A DNA stretch of 64,000 bases from Saprospiraceae bacterium. Lineage in GTDB: Bacteria > Bacteroidota > Bacteroidia > Chitinophagales > Saprospiraceae. A model generated the notes under the pieces. The model searched no databases. It was not told the origin of the DNA and worked only from the letters and a program-made list of their open reading frames with translations. The number at the start of each line of letters is the position of its first letter. Position 1 is the stretch's first letter. The position numbers were made by a program, and so were the translations under genes. The stretch is from contig JABAQQ010000041.1 of the NCBI GenBank assembly GCA_019187225.1, positions 81,968 through 145,967 on the forward strand. The letters are read 5' to 3'. This document shows, piece after piece, positions 7,324-17,036 of this stretch.

Positions 7324-9978
7324 TCCCTCCAACTGGTCGCCAAATGTGTCGTCGGGTTTTTTCTGTTTTTGCCCCGGCACGGTGCCGTCCTCGTTCAGTT
7401 GGTCGTTGTAGATGTCAGGATAAAATTCTTCTTCGTCCTGCGTGGGCGCCGCTTCTCCTTCGGTATAGTTGGCACAATCGAGTTCAATGCCCAGATCGCC
7501 GGAGGGACGCACAAAGCGGGCATTGAAGTCGTAGCCCGATTTCGGATCTTTTTCCAGCCGGTTGATGAATCCGGCGAATATCGGCCTCGCCATGCGCGAA
7601 CCTTGCCCGTCGGAAAGCGAGAGAAAACGGATCCAGCGGTCTTCGCCACCCACCCAGGTGCCCACAACGAGTCGCGGCGTGACCCCCATAAACCAACCGT
7701 CGGTTTGATGTTGCGTGGTACCGGTCTTGCCGCCTACTTCACTTTTAAGCGTATTGATGCCCGGGGCGCCGGCCACGTTGTATTTCAGCATTTGCAACAT
7801 GACGTAATTGGCGTTGGGCGGCAAGGCCGGGTGTTCTTCCGGCAATGAACTGTACACGCGCCGGCCGTTTTTGTCCCGTATTTCCTTGATCACATAGGGT
7901 TTGCCGTAGATGCCTTTGTTGGCAAAAGTAGCATAGGCGCCAGTCATTTCCCACACCGTCAAGTCAGCAACACCGAGGCAGATAGAGGGTTGTTTGGGTA
8001 TCCGGTAGCGCCCATTCAGGCCGAGCGAAGAGTCAATGCCCATGTTGTTGCAAAGGCCGCGAACGGGTTCGGTATCGCCCATTTGTTTCATCAGGTAGGT
8101 GCTGATGGAATTGACCGAGTTTTTGAGCGCCTCTTTGAGCGTCATGCGGAGGCCGGAGTAGGTATTGTTGGAATTTTTCGGCGTCCAGTCGGTGATATTG
8201 GTAAAATTCTGATAACGCGCCGAAATGGTCACAGGCTGATCATATACAGAAAAACAGGGGCTTATGCTTTGCTGCGCCACTGCCGTTGCGTACACGAAGG
8301 GTTTGAATGTAGAGCCTACCTGACGGTCGGTTCGGATGTGGTCGAACTGGAAATGTTTGAAATTAATACCGCCCACCCAGGCTTTTATTTCGCTGGTGGT
8401 AGGGTCCATCGCCAGGATGCCGCATTGCAGGTGCATGCGGTGGTATCGCAGGCTGTCCATGGGCGACATGACGGTTCTTTTTTCCAAACTGGGGCTGTCC
8501 CAGGAGAAAATGGTCATATCCACCTTGGTCTCGAACGCCTTTTTGGCAGCGGCTTGCAGGGCTCGGTACTGATTTTTGATTTCCTGCCATTCCGGGCCAT
8601 TCAAAATGCGGCGGTAGGCAGCCGCCTGCTCCACCGTGGCCGTACCGTCGGCGACCATCTGACTGATAGAACCGGCTTTTGCTTCTTCTTCCAGCATTCG
8701 TTTTATATCGACATCGCGCAATTCAAAATTGTATTTTCGTTGCATTCTGTCGGTGAGCGCATCGAAATATTTGGGGCGAAGGTTTTGGTAGCGTTCGCTT
8801 TCGCGGATACGATCCCACAATGCTTCTTTTCTGATTTCAATCTCTCGCGCAGTCGTTTCCCGGTTTCGGTAAGTCCAGGGGTCGCGGCCTTTCCAAACCT
8901 GAAAAAATCGCGCCTGGAGTTTTTTCATGTGCTCCTGCATGGCCGCCTCGGCATGTTGCTGGTACACCGGGTCAATCGTAGTATATATTTTCAATCCGTC
9001 TTTATAAATGTTGTATTTCGAGCCGTCGGGGCGGCGGCATTCGGGTGCGTCGAGTATAGCCGCCAGGTCTTTTTTCAATTCCGCACACAGATAAGGCGCT
9101 CTGTCGTCGGTAAAAGTCACTTTTTTAAAGCGGCTCATATCAGGCGGAATGACTTTCAATTTGTCAAATTGTTCTTTGGTGATAAATCCGTTGTTGTACA
9201 TCTGATACAGTACGATCCAGCGCCGTTTCATGGCGCGTTCGGGGTAACGCACGGGATTGAAATAAGAAGGATTCTGCAACATCCCGATCAGTAAAGCTGC
9301 TTCTTCAATTTTCAGGTCCGCCTGATTTTTGCCGAAATATACTTCCGCCGCCGCATGTATGCCGTAAGCGTTGTTGATAAAATTGAACTGATTGAGGTAC
9401 ATGGCGAGTATCTCCTCTTTTGTATAACTCCGTTCCAATTTGACCGCCGTGATCCATTCACGCAATTTCATGTAGATCAACTTGGTTGTCTTTCGCATCT
9501 TGCCCATTCCGGAAAAATCTCGGTCGGAATACAGCATTTTTGCCAGCTGCTGGGTGATGGTGGAACCGCCTCCCGCGCTCTGATCGCGCAACAGGATGGT
9601 ACGGAATATCACCCGCGCCACTGCCCTCGCATCAATACCGCAGTGTTCGCGGAAACGTTCGTCCTCGGTAGCGATGAGCGCATTGACAAGGTGTGGACTG
9701 AGGTCTTCGTAAGCGACCGGCACGCGGTTTTCGGTGAAGTAGCGCCCCAACACTTCACCGTTGTTTGCCAGCACTTCGCTTGCTAAGGAAAGGCTGGGAT
9801 CCTCCAGTTCGCGGAAAGAAGGAATGGCTGTGAAATTGATCGTCAGGAACAAAATAGCGACCGCCACAACGCCGCCCGCCAGCAATCGCCACGTCCAACG
9901 GATGATGGAACGGTACAGCGGTTGGCGTTTTTCCTGCAAAGCGGCCTTGAGGGCTATCAAATGCTGAGGTTCGTTCAT
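7315..9978 (-). CDS. mrcA: Class A penicillin-binding protein 1A (transglycosylase/transpeptidase)
   Basis: This bifunctional enzyme polymerises lipid II and cross-links peptidoglycan outside the inner membrane. A cytoplasmic basic N-terminus precedes a membrane anchor at about residues 30-50. The GT51 glycosyltransferase domain shows EDERFREHCGID (catalytic Glu105) and GGGSTITQQLAK (136-147). The transpeptidase domain has the SxxK motif STFK (556-559), SVN (621-623) and KTGT (751-754). At 887 residues it is somewhat long for the family, with a charged helical insert at about 345-500 between the two domains. A TACTTTTG -7-like element lies on the minus strand at 10035-10042, 57 bp upstream. 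No partner genes are adjacent. Confidence 0.93.
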   Translation of the reverse strand: MNEPQHLIALKAALQEKRQPLYRSIIRWTWRLLAGGVVAVAILFLTINFTAIPSFRELEDPSLSLASEVLANNGEVLGRYFTENRVPVAYEDLSPHLVNALIATEDERFREHCGIDARAVARVIFRTILLRDQSAGGGSTITQQLAKMLYSDRDFSGMGKMRKTTKLIYMKLREWITAVKLERSYTKEEILAMYLNQFNFINNAYGIHAAAEVYFGKNQADLKIEEAALLIGMLQNPSYFNPVRYPERAMKRRWIVLYQMYNNGFITKEQFDKLKVIPPDMSRFKKVTFTDDRAPYLCAELKKDLAAILDAPECRRPDGSKYNIYKDGLKIYTTIDPVYQQHAEAAMQEHMKKLQARFFQVWKGRDPWTYRNRETTAREIEIRKEALWDRIRESERYQNLRPKYFDALTDRMQRKYNFELRDVDIKRMLEEEAKAGSISQMVADGTATVEQAAAYRRILNGPEWQEIKNQYRALQAAAKKAFETKVDMTIFSWDSPSLEKRTVMSPMDSLRYHRMHLQCGILAMDPTTSEIKAWVGGINFKHFQFDHIRTDRQVGSTFKPFVYATAVAQQSISPCFSVYDQPVTISARYQNFTNITDWTPKNSNNTYSGLRMTLKEALKNSVNSISTYLMKQMGDTEPVRGLCNNMGIDSSLGLNGRYRIPKQPSICLGVADLTVWEMTGAYATFANKGIYGKPYVIKEIRDKNGRRVYSSLPEEHPALPPNANYVMLQMLKYNVAGAPGINTLKSEVGGKTGTTQHQTDGWFMGVTPRLVVGTWVGGEDRWIRFLSLSDGQGSRMARPIFAGFINRLEKDPKSGYDFNARFVRPSGDLGIELDCANYTEGEAAPTQDEEEFYPDIYNDQLNEDGTVPGQKQKKPDDTFGDQLEGGN

Positions 9979-10034
9979 GAGCAGAGAGGTTTCGGGTTAG
10001 CCGGTTGCCGGTTTGGAGTTCGTGTTTCTAAGGA

Positions 10035-10042
10035 CAAAAGTA
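10035..10042 (-). promoter_or_regulatory. Candidate -7 element for the penicillin-binding protein gene
   Basis: Read on the minus strand the sequence is TACTTTTG, which matches the Bacteroidota -7 consensus TAnnTTTG, 57 bp before the start at 9978. No TTTG is present at the ideal 19-21 bp spacing upstream, so support is moderate. Confidence 0.4.
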
Positions 10043-10097
10043 ACAAGCCTTTTTGGCAATCCATGATCCATTCCTACTATCCGTTCGTTTATAGTGA

Positions 10098-10982
10098 TCA
10101 AACGTCGAGGTTGCGCAGGCATATTTCTAAGCTGTCGCGCCAATAGGGAATCGTTATACCAAACGCCGTTTTTATTTTTGTCTTGTTCAAAAGGCTGAAA
10201 GGCGGGCGCTGTGCAGGCGTGGGATAGTCTTTCGTTTCGATGGGATTGACGCCGCATGGCATCTTTTTTATGTCGAAAATCGCTTTTGCAAAATCGTACC
10301 AACTCGTGACGCCCTCATTGGAATAATGCCAGATGCCTGAAGCATTTTCAGATGTAATTTCCTTATTTTCAATTTTTTGAATCACCTGTAAAATCGCGCC
10401 AGCCAGATCGGGAGCATACGTGGGCGTTCCGATCTGGTCAAAAACCACATTTAGTTGGGGGCGTTCGGCGCCGAGTCGCAGCATGGTTTTGACGAAATTA
10501 TTGCCAAATTCAGAGTACACCCATGAGGTGCGTACGATCATGGCAAGTGCATTGGCTTTCAAAACCGCGCGGTCGCCGGCGAGTTTGGTTCGGGCATACA
10601 CGCTTTTTGGGCTAACGGGGTCGTTTTCACGAAAGGGCGTGTTCTGCCGGTTGTGATAAACATAGTCGGTGGAAAGGTGTACGAGCGGAATACCCTGCGC
10701 GGCGCAGGCTTCGGCGAGGTTTTTTGCGCCGGTCACGTTGATCTTGCGCGCTTTTTCCGGCTCGCTTTCGGCTTTGTCCACGGCTGTATAAGCCGCGCAG
10801 TTGACACACCACTTTATTTTGTCGTCCCGGAGGACCCTGAAAAAAGGAAACACCATCCTGCCGTCGGTGATGTCGAGTTCCGGATAGTCATGGAAAATAA
10901 AGCGCCATTGCGGGTATCTGGCGGCGAGTTGCCGGAAACACTGGCCTACCTGCCCGTTGGCACCGGTGACGAGAATGGTCAT
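10098..10982 (-). CDS. rfbD: RmlD-type dTDP-4-dehydrorhamnose reductase / SDR sugar reductase
   Basis: This is an extended short-chain dehydrogenase that makes dTDP-L-rhamnose (or a related deoxysugar) for surface polysaccharide. The nucleotide-binding loop GANGQVG is at residues 7-13, STDYV at 104-108, and the catalytic YxxxK is Tyr129-Lys133 in SVYARTKLAGD. At 294 residues it has the normal length. The start at 10982 (MTILVTGANG) is chosen because this is where the family begins; a longer frame to 11042 adds only poorly conserved residues. No other rhamnose genes (RmlA, B or C) are adjacent, so the exact sugar is uncertain. The gene is divergent from the DUF5916 gene. Confidence 0.85.
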   Translation of the reverse strand: MTILVTGANGQVGQCFRQLAARYPQWRFIFHDYPELDITDGRMVFPFFRVLRDDKIKWCVNCAAYTAVDKAESEPEKARKINVTGAKNLAEACAAQGIPLVHLSTDYVYHNRQNTPFRENDPVSPKSVYARTKLAGDRAVLKANALAMIVRTSWVYSEFGNNFVKTMLRLGAERPQLNVVFDQIGTPTYAPDLAGAILQVIQKIENKEITSENASGIWHYSNEGVTSWYDFAKAIFDIKKMPCGVNPIETKDYPTPAQRPPFSLLNKTKIKTAFGITIPYWRDSLEICLRNLDV

Positions 10983-11079
10983 TTTGATCGTATTGTTGCA
11001 CGTTTCATTTGGCGGGGCAAACATAACCATTGTACCGGGCACTTAAACAGCCGCTTCTCATTCAACCTCACAGGTTTTA

Positions 11080-11087
11080 TACCTTTG
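11080..11087 (+). promoter_or_regulatory. Candidate -7 element of the DUF5916 gene
   Basis: TACCTTTG fits the TAnnTTTG consensus and ends 15 bp before the ATG at 11103, implying a very short leader. No clear -33 TTTG was found at the right spacing. Confidence 0.4.
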
Positions 11088-11102
11088 TACAAAATTTGGC
11101 TG

Positions 11103-13361
11103 ATGAAAATTCCTTTACTCCCCCTTATCCTCCTCGTCACAGTACCGCTTTGCGCTCAATTTCCCGAACGCACGTTAAGAATACAAAAGACAAACACACC
11201 CATTCATGCAGACGGTGAACTCGACGAAGCTGCCTGGCAAAACGCCGCAATTCTTACCGATTTTCAACGCCAGTTCCCGGTAGATACAGGATTGGCGACG
11301 GCGCGGACCGAAGTGCGCATGACCTTCGACGACCGGCATTTGTACATAGGCGCCGTGTGTTGGCAGCCAAGAGAGGATTATACTATTCAAAGCCTCAAAC
11401 GCGATTTCGCCGCGGGCACCAGCGACGTACTGAACCTGCTATTCAACCCTTCAAAAGACGGCTTGAACGGATTTTTATTTGGTGTCAGCCCCCTCAACGT
11501 ACAGCGTGAAGCGCTCATCGATAATGGCGCTACACAGTCGTTCGAATGGGATAACCGCTGGGAATCGGCTGTGCGGAATCACGACGACCGTTGGGTACTG
11601 GAAATAGCGATCCCGTTCAAAACCCTTCGTTATTCGGTGCTTCCGGGAGAAAATTCATGGAAGATCAATTTTGTACGCACCCGCATTAAAAATTGGGAGG
11701 TCAGCACCTGGCATCCTGTGCCGCAGCAATTCCCGCCCAACAACCTGGCATTCACCGGAACGTTGATCTGGGATGCTCCGCCCCCCAAACCGGGCGCCAA
11801 CGTCGCCCTCATACCCTATGTCACCGGCGGTTATTCCCTGGATTACCAGCGCGATAAAAACTCGTTGGAAGTCGTTGAGAAACAGGACAAATGGACCCGC
11901 AATGCAGGTGGCGATGCCAAAATAGGCATCACGCCGGCGCTCAACCTCGACCTGACGATCAATCCTGATTTCAGCCAGGTGGAAGTAGACCGACAGGTAG
12001 CGAACCTGAGCCGTTTCGAGTTGTTTTTTCCGGAAAGGCGGCAGTTTTTTCTCGAAAACCGCGACCTGTTCTCCATGTTCGGTTTTCCGGATACACGGCC
12101 GTTCTTTTCCCGCCGCATCGGGCTGGCACGCAACCCCCTGACCCGGCTCAACGAAACGGTACCGATCATCGCCGGCGCGCGCCTCAGCGGAAAATTAACG
12201 GACGATCTGCGCGTCGGCCTGCTGAACATGCAAACCGAAAGGGTGAACTGGGATACGGCCCTGGCGCTTCCGGCAGCCAATTTCACCGTGGCGACCGTTC
12301 AACAAAAAGTATTCGGAAGAAGTGCGGTGAGTGCCGTTTTCGTCAACAAACAGAATTTCCTGGATAACCTCAATGAATCGCAGCGCGCCGATCATCAACC
12401 CTGGAACCGCGTGGCAGGACTGGAGTATAATCTTTACTCGAAGGACAACCGCTGGGAAGGCGAGTGGTATTACCACCGTTCTTTTTCGCCGGATAAGGAA
12501 CAGCGCGGCCATACTTTGGCACACTTTCTCGGTTACAACGACCGCTATTTCGGCGCCTACCTCGGTTATCAAATGGTTGACAGCAACTACACTGCCGAAA
12601 CCGGTTTTGTGCCACGCATCGGTTTCCAGACTTTTATCCCCGGTATCCGGCGCACTTTTTACCCCAAAAGCAAAACGATCAATACCTGGACGGTAGGATT
12701 TGAAGGCACGCAAACTTATTCACTCGATTTTCAGGAAACCGACCGCGATGTGGCGGTGTATTGTTCCGCAGAAATGAAAGATCAGACATTTGTCAATGTA
12801 GTGATCTGGAATGCTTACACCTACCTGTTCGAGCCATTCGACCCGACGAATTTGTACGAACCGGGTACGCTCCCCTTGCCCGATAGCCAGGGATACACAT
12901 ATACCGGTGCGCGGTTTCGGTTCAACAGCAGCACTGCTTACAAATTTCAGGGGACGATTGACCTGTCGGCAGGAGACTTTTTCAACGGCAATTTTGTGCG
13001 CGCGGAAGGGGAGTTGCGGTACCGCTGGCAGCCGGTCGGTATCCTCGCATTGGGATATAGCTACAACCACATCCGGTTGCCGGCGCCGTATGCTTCTGCG
13101 GATTTTTGGCTGATCGGGCCGCGCGCGGAATTGTCGTTTGCGCGCAATCTGTTCGCCAGCGCTTTTTTTCAATACAACACACAGATCAATAATTTTAACG
13201 TCAACGCCAGGATCCAATGGCGTTTTGCACCGGTTTCCGACGTTTTTTTGGTGTATACGGACAATTCCTTTGCAGAGGCCTTACCCAATACCCAGGCGAA
13301 GTTCCTGACGCCGAAAAACAGGGCCTTGGTGCTGAAAGTAGTGTATTGGCTGAATGTGTAA
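11103..13361 (+). CDS. DUF5916 outer-membrane protein with N-terminal CBM9-like domain
   Basis: The ATG at 11103 gives a clean signal peptide (MKIPLLPLILLVTVPLCAQ); an in-frame extension to the left overlaps the reductase gene and is not used. Residues of about 25-205 form a family 9 carbohydrate-binding-like beta domain (GELDEAAWQNA, DDRHLYIGAVCW, IAIPFKTLRY). The rest is the DUF5916 region, an arginine- and aromatic-rich predicted beta-barrel with PERRQFFLENRDLF near its start. At 752 residues it has the usual size. It is predicted to reside in the outer membrane; the substrate or role is not known for the family. It is followed by murB after 64 bp. Confidence 0.85.
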   Translation: MKIPLLPLILLVTVPLCAQFPERTLRIQKTNTPIHADGELDEAAWQNAAILTDFQRQFPVDTGLATARTEVRMTFDDRHLYIGAVCWQPREDYTIQSLKRDFAAGTSDVLNLLFNPSKDGLNGFLFGVSPLNVQREALIDNGATQSFEWDNRWESAVRNHDDRWVLEIAIPFKTLRYSVLPGENSWKINFVRTRIKNWEVSTWHPVPQQFPPNNLAFTGTLIWDAPPPKPGANVALIPYVTGGYSLDYQRDKNSLEVVEKQDKWTRNAGGDAKIGITPALNLDLTINPDFSQVEVDRQVANLSRFELFFPERRQFFLENRDLFSMFGFPDTRPFFSRRIGLARNPLTRLNETVPIIAGARLSGKLTDDLRVGLLNMQTERVNWDTALALPAANFTVATVQQKVFGRSAVSAVFVNKQNFLDNLNESQRADHQPWNRVAGLEYNLYSKDNRWEGEWYYHRSFSPDKEQRGHTLAHFLGYNDRYFGAYLGYQMVDSNYTAETGFVPRIGFQTFIPGIRRTFYPKSKTINTWTVGFEGTQTYSLDFQETDRDVAVYCSAEMKDQTFVNVVIWNAYTYLFEPFDPTNLYEPGTLPLPDSQGYTYTGARFRFNSSTAYKFQGTIDLSAGDFFNGNFVRAEGELRYRWQPVGILALGYSYNHIRLPAPYASADFWLIGPRAELSFARNLFASAFFQYNTQINNFNVNARIQWRFAPVSDVFLVYTDNSFAEALPNTQAKFLTPKNRALVLKVVYWLNV

Positions 13362-13425
13362 AAAATGGCTGTTGATTGTTGATCCGGTTGATTGTTGATT
13401 TGGTTATTTGTTGACTTTTGCAGGA

Positions 13426-14436
13426 ATGAAAATCCAGGAAAGCGTTCCCCTATTGCCTTTCAATACTTTCGGTCTCCCTGCCAGGGCGCCGAATTTTGCA
13501 GAAATTCACAGCCTCCAGGATCTGCGCGAAGCGTTGCGATCCGGTATTCGTCCTGTTTTTGTGTTGGGCGGCGGCAGCAACGTATTGTTCACCCGGGATC
13601 CGGAGGGTTTGGTTTTGAAAAACTCCATTCGCGGGATTGAAGTTGTTCGCCGGTTCAAAAACCGGATATGGGTGCGTATCGGCGGCGGCGAGGTGTGGCA
13701 CAATTTCGTGTTGTGGGCTGTACAAAACGGATACGGCGGTGTGGAAAATCTGAGCCTGATCCCCGGCACCGCAGGCGCTGCACCCGTGCAAAACATCGGC
13801 GCATACGGAGTGGAGCTGAAGGATGTGTTTGTGGGTCTTCAGGCAGTCGACCTCGCTACGGGACGACTCCGGCATTTCAGCCGAAAAGACTGTCGCTTCG
13901 GGTACCGCGACAGTTTTTTCAAAAAAGAAGGCAAAGGGAAATACTGTATTACTTCCGTGACGCTATCGCTTACTATACAAAAGCACCGCATCAACGTTTC
14001 CTATGGCGACATTCTCAAAATACTGGAAGCCGAAGGTATAAATCAACCCGGGATTGCCGATGTGAGCCGCGCCATTATCCAAATCCGTTCTTCCAAGCTG
14101 CCCGATCCAGCCAAAACCGGCAATTGCGGTTCATTTTTCAAAAACCCGGAAACCGATCGCACGGTGCTGGAGCGTATCCGTCTGACACATCCGAACGTCC
14201 CCTCTTATGAACTGCCGGGCGGCAGGGTAAAAATCCCGGCGGGTTGGCTCATCGAGCAGTGCGGCTGGAAAGGCAAGCGGGTGGGCAATACGGGTTGCTA
14301 CGAAAAACAGGCACTTGTATTGGTAAACCACGGCGGCGCAACCGGTGAAGAAGTGAAAAATCTGGCTTTCGCCATCATAGGATCGGTGGAACAAACATTC
14401 GGGGTGCGGTTGGAGCCGGAGGTGAATATTTTGTAG
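13426..14436 (+). CDS. murB: UDP-N-acetylenolpyruvoylglucosamine reductase (MurB, type I)
   Basis: MurB is the FAD-dependent cytoplasmic enzyme that reduces UDP-GlcNAc-enolpyruvate to UDP-MurNAc. The FAD-binding motif GGGSNVLF is at residues 48-55 and the second motif IPGTAGAAPVQNIGAYG at 112-128. The catalytic serine region NCGSFFKNP and the C-terminal Glu in LEPEVNIL are present. Length is 336 residues. The ATG at 13426 (MKIQESVPLL) is preferred over the in-frame start at 13408 because homologues start there. The 60 bp upstream are a low-complexity GTTGATTGTTGAT-rich run. A hairpin downstream (14483-14511) is oriented for the opposite strand. Confidence 0.93.
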   Translation: MKIQESVPLLPFNTFGLPARAPNFAEIHSLQDLREALRSGIRPVFVLGGGSNVLFTRDPEGLVLKNSIRGIEVVRRFKNRIWVRIGGGEVWHNFVLWAVQNGYGGVENLSLIPGTAGAAPVQNIGAYGVELKDVFVGLQAVDLATGRLRHFSRKDCRFGYRDSFFKKEGKGKYCITSVTLSLTIQKHRINVSYGDILKILEAEGINQPGIADVSRAIIQIRSSKLPDPAKTGNCGSFFKNPETDRTVLERIRLTHPNVPSYELPGGRVKIPAGWLIEQCGWKGKRVGNTGCYEKQALVLVNHGGATGEEVKNLAFAIIGSVEQTFGVRLEPEVNIL

Positions 14437-14482
14437 GGAATGCGTCATTGGTCGTCATGGATGAAAATACCCCAATAAAAAA

Positions 14483-14511
14483 AGCCGTCCAGTCTTTTCG
14501 ACTGGACGGCT
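14483..14511 (-). terminator. Intrinsic terminator, leftward, for the esterase gene
   Basis: AGCCGTCCAGTC pairs perfectly with GACTGGACGGCT (12-bp stem, 5-nt loop). On the minus strand the stem is followed by a run of seven T. It lies about 160 bp past the stop of the esterase gene at 14670 and 46 bp past the murB stop. On the plus strand it lacks a T tract, though the stem could still serve both genes. Confidence 0.8.
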
Positions 14512-14669
14512 ACAACATAACCATGAAAACAATTAACCAATCAAATGTTAGCCCTTTCGCCATAGTATTTTCAAAAAACCATGCCAAACCGGGCGAACGA
14601 CGTGTAATTTTGTCTCCGGGTAATGTTAAAATTTTTAAGCGGTCGTATTTCGCAGCCAAACGGCAACAA

Positions 14670-15929
14670 CTACCGGCCCAATACCAGTTTTTTCACTGCA
14701 AATTGCCGCCGCTCATTTTCCCAGTCCATGAGCCGGACAGTGTAAACGCCTGCAGGTAGTCCGGAAACACGCACAATGCCCTGGTCTTGAATGTTGTGTT
14801 GTTGAAAAACAATTTTACCCGAAAGGTCGGTCATCACAAGCGAGGCTTGCCGTATATCACCTGGAAATTGAATTTGAAAAACCCCGCTTACCACAGGATT
14901 GGGGTATGCCGACCAGTTTTCCGCCTCATGTTCAGCTTCATCCACCGCCGATGTCTGGCAGACGAGAAACTCCAGCATGGTGGTCACATTCACCCAAAAA
15001 GTATCTATGTGCGGTACATACGCCGGTTGACTCGATTCGTAAATATTGGTGTGTCCACCGCCCGGAACCGGATGCAGGTTGTGTAACAAACCCACCGATT
15101 CCGCTTTCTGATGGACCAGACTGCTGCCTTCCAGAAACGCAAGGCCGGCAGCAAGACCGGAAACGAACGGTACCGTTTCATCAGCTGTCCCGTGAATGCT
15201 CACCACTGGAACATCATGGATATCCACCCAATCGCTCCGGTAGAGACCGCCCGACATATTCACCACCGCTTTTATGAAAGAAGGGTACGCCTGATTGGAG
15301 GCCGTACCGGTGTTGCCATTCAGACCGCCATTGGCATCTATGGCATTTTGGATGAAAGAAGGCACTACGTCGGCGCTGTCTAAAAAGCCCGCGTGTAAGG
15401 CTGCCACCGCACCGGCTGAATAACCGCCGATAAAAATATTGTCCGCATCGGCGCGGAAAAGATTGCTATTGTCGGCGTCGTCCCGGAAAAAGCGGACTGC
15501 CGCTTTCATGTCGTTGATTGCCCTGACAGCCTGGTCGAAAATCTTTATGGAATCGGGGAAGCCCAACACAAAAAACGGATACAGCCGGTACTGAACGGAA
15601 GCGGCTATGTAGCCTTTTTTTGCCAGCAGTTCGCACCACTTTTTCATATCGCCCTTGTCGCCGAAGATAAAACTGCCCCCGTGCGCTAATATCACCACCG
15701 GACGGGCGGAAAGGTTGTCGCCTTCAGGTTCGTAGATATCTATCGCCAGGTTGATCTGCTGGTTGAGTTGATTGGTATTGGCACCATAATTCACAGTCGT
15801 TTTTTTGACCGACGTAAAGACGTCATCCTTGTACCGCGAGCCGTCGCAGCCGGGATTTTGAGCGGACAACGTTGAAAGGTTCGCCAGCAATAAAAACAGG
15901 ACAGAAAAGGGTAGAATGATTTGTTTCAT
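14670..15929 (-). CDS. Secreted alpha/beta-hydrolase (carboxylesterase) with T9SS sorting domain
   Basis: A 23-residue signal peptide precedes an esterase/lipase domain: the oxyanion motif HGGSF, the nucleophile elbow GYSAG with its Ser, the acid region HGTADETVPF and the catalytic His in GGGHTN. The last 85 residues are a Por-type type A sorting domain (SAYPNPVVSGVFQIQF, GLPAGVYTVRL), so export to the cell surface by T9SS is expected. Substrate is not predictable; the closest pattern is the carboxylesterase/acetylxylan-esterase-like group. A TACATTTG on the minus strand (15946-15953) lies 16 bp upstream, and a strong terminator lies downstream. Confidence 0.87.
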   Translation of the reverse strand: MKQIILPFSVLFLLLANLSTLSAQNPGCDGSRYKDDVFTSVKKTTVNYGANTNQLNQQINLAIDIYEPEGDNLSARPVVILAHGGSFIFGDKGDMKKWCELLAKKGYIAASVQYRLYPFFVLGFPDSIKIFDQAVRAINDMKAAVRFFRDDADNSNLFRADADNIFIGGYSAGAVAALHAGFLDSADVVPSFIQNAIDANGGLNGNTGTASNQAYPSFIKAVVNMSGGLYRSDWVDIHDVPVVSIHGTADETVPFVSGLAAGLAFLEGSSLVHQKAESVGLLHNLHPVPGGGHTNIYESSQPAYVPHIDTFWVNVTTMLEFLVCQTSAVDEAEHEAENWSAYPNPVVSGVFQIQFPGDIRQASLVMTDLSGKIVFQQHNIQDQGIVRVSGLPAGVYTVRLMDWENERRQFAVKKLVLGR

Positions 15930-15945
15930 ACAATTGAATTTAAAG

Positions 15946-15953
15946 CAAATGTA
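15946..15953 (-). promoter_or_regulatory. Candidate -7 element of the esterase gene
   Basis: On the minus strand the sequence reads TACATTTG, a match to TAnnTTTG, 16 bp before the start codon at 15929. A well-spaced -33 element is not evident. Confidence 0.4.
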
Positions 15954-16014
15954 GACGGTTCAAATTAAGAACGTAAACAGATCGCCGGGTACTTGTTGGT
16001 ATTTGGCAAAAAAA

Positions 16015-16042
16015 CAGGCAGCCCCCCGGGGAAGGCTGCCTG
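16015..16042 (-). terminator. Intrinsic terminator of the DUF2911 gene
   Basis: CAGGCAGCC pairs with GGCTGCCTG with a G/C-rich loop, and on the minus strand a run of seven T follows. It is 77 bp beyond the stop of the DUF2911 gene at 16119. Confidence 0.8.
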
Positions 16043-16118
16043 AAGAATATCATTTGACCGATTGCACAAACGCCTGGAGGCATCGGACTCAATCCGAAAT
16101 CTGCAATCCGAAATCGAA

Positions 16119-16982
16119 TTATTTCATTCCGGCTTTCTTTTTCCACTCTGCAATGGATTTGTCGTTCATACGCGGATAGTCACTGTTGCCGTCGGCTTTG
16201 GCCAGTTCGGTGCTTTTTTCGGCTGTGGCAATGGCGTCTTTGTAGCGACCCAATTCGGCCTGGATGAGCGCTTTCTGGCGGACGATCCAGAATTTTTCGC
16301 CACCTTTTTCGAGAGATTTGTCTACCCATGCCAAGGCTTGCGCCATGTCTTTTTTCTCCTCGTAGTAGTAGCGTGCAGCAGCGTAGTAGGCGCCGGCAGA
16401 TGGGCCGTCCAGCGTTGCTTTGATATCGGCCATGACTTTCGAGTCTGTATCCACCGTGATGGGCACGACGACTTTGGTGTATTCCCAGCTGATCTCGAGA
16501 TCCGCGCCGTTGTTGCGCAGGTTGTTGAAATTCATGGTAAGAGTCTCAACGGCATCGCGCAGCGATTGTGCAGGAACGGTAACGCGGGCTGCCACGTCTT
16601 CTTCCTTATAATCTTTGCCGGGTGTACCCCAGAAATTGGTGTTTTTGTAGAAAATGACCGACCATTCTTTTTCACCCGGAATCGTGTAGAGGGCATAAGT
16701 GCCTTTCGGAAGTTTACCGCCGCCAACACTGGCATCGTCGCTGAAAGTCACTTTGGTAGCAGCGTTAGCGCCGGTGCGCCACATTTCACCGAAAGGAACC
16801 AATTCGCCGAATATCTTGCGGCCTTTGGCGCTGGGGCGGGAATATTCCAGGTCTACTTTGATCAGGCCAACTTCCTGATTGACTTTGCAGACTGGGCTGG
16901 GTGCGGGGGTTTTGATCTGAGCGAGCGCCGGCGCGTATGCAACCAGCAAAAGGAGAGCAGTTAAATAGAAAAGTTTTTTCAT
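16119..16982 (-). CDS. DUF2911 family secreted protein with TPR-like C-terminus
   Basis: The ATG at 16982 gives a signal peptide (MKKLFYLTALLLLVAYAPALAQ). Residues of about 25-170 match DUF2911, with the recognisable LEYSRPSAKGRKIFGELVPF and GEMWRTGANAATKVTFSDD segments. Residues of about 185-285 are helical with a TPR-like pattern (YYYEEKKDMAQALAWVDKSL, RYKDAIATAEKSTEL). The family is common in Bacteroidota; its function is not established. A TACCTTTG on the minus strand (17037-17044) is a good -7 element 55 bp upstream, and a terminator follows the gene, so it is probably monocistronic. Confidence 0.85.
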   Translation of the reverse strand: MKKLFYLTALLLLVAYAPALAQIKTPAPSPVCKVNQEVGLIKVDLEYSRPSAKGRKIFGELVPFGEMWRTGANAATKVTFSDDASVGGGKLPKGTYALYTIPGEKEWSVIFYKNTNFWGTPGKDYKEEDVAARVTVPAQSLRDAVETLTMNFNNLRNNGADLEISWEYTKVVVPITVDTDSKVMADIKATLDGPSAGAYYAAARYYYEEKKDMAQALAWVDKSLEKGGEKFWIVRQKALIQAELGRYKDAIATAEKSTELAKADGNSDYPRMNDKSIAEWKKKAGMK

Positions 16983-17036
16983 GTTGTAACAAAGTTTAGT
17001 GTCGTAACACAAACACAAGATGGGAAAAATGGTTGG

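Noticed and set aside
7990-9294. 434-residue plus-strand open frame
   Set aside because: It is fully antisense to the penicillin-binding protein gene, which has all its motifs; the frame is a shadow of GC-rich codons.
10653-11102. N-terminal extension of the DUF5916 frame
   Set aside because: It lies antisense to the RmlD-like gene, and a good signal peptide begins at 11103.
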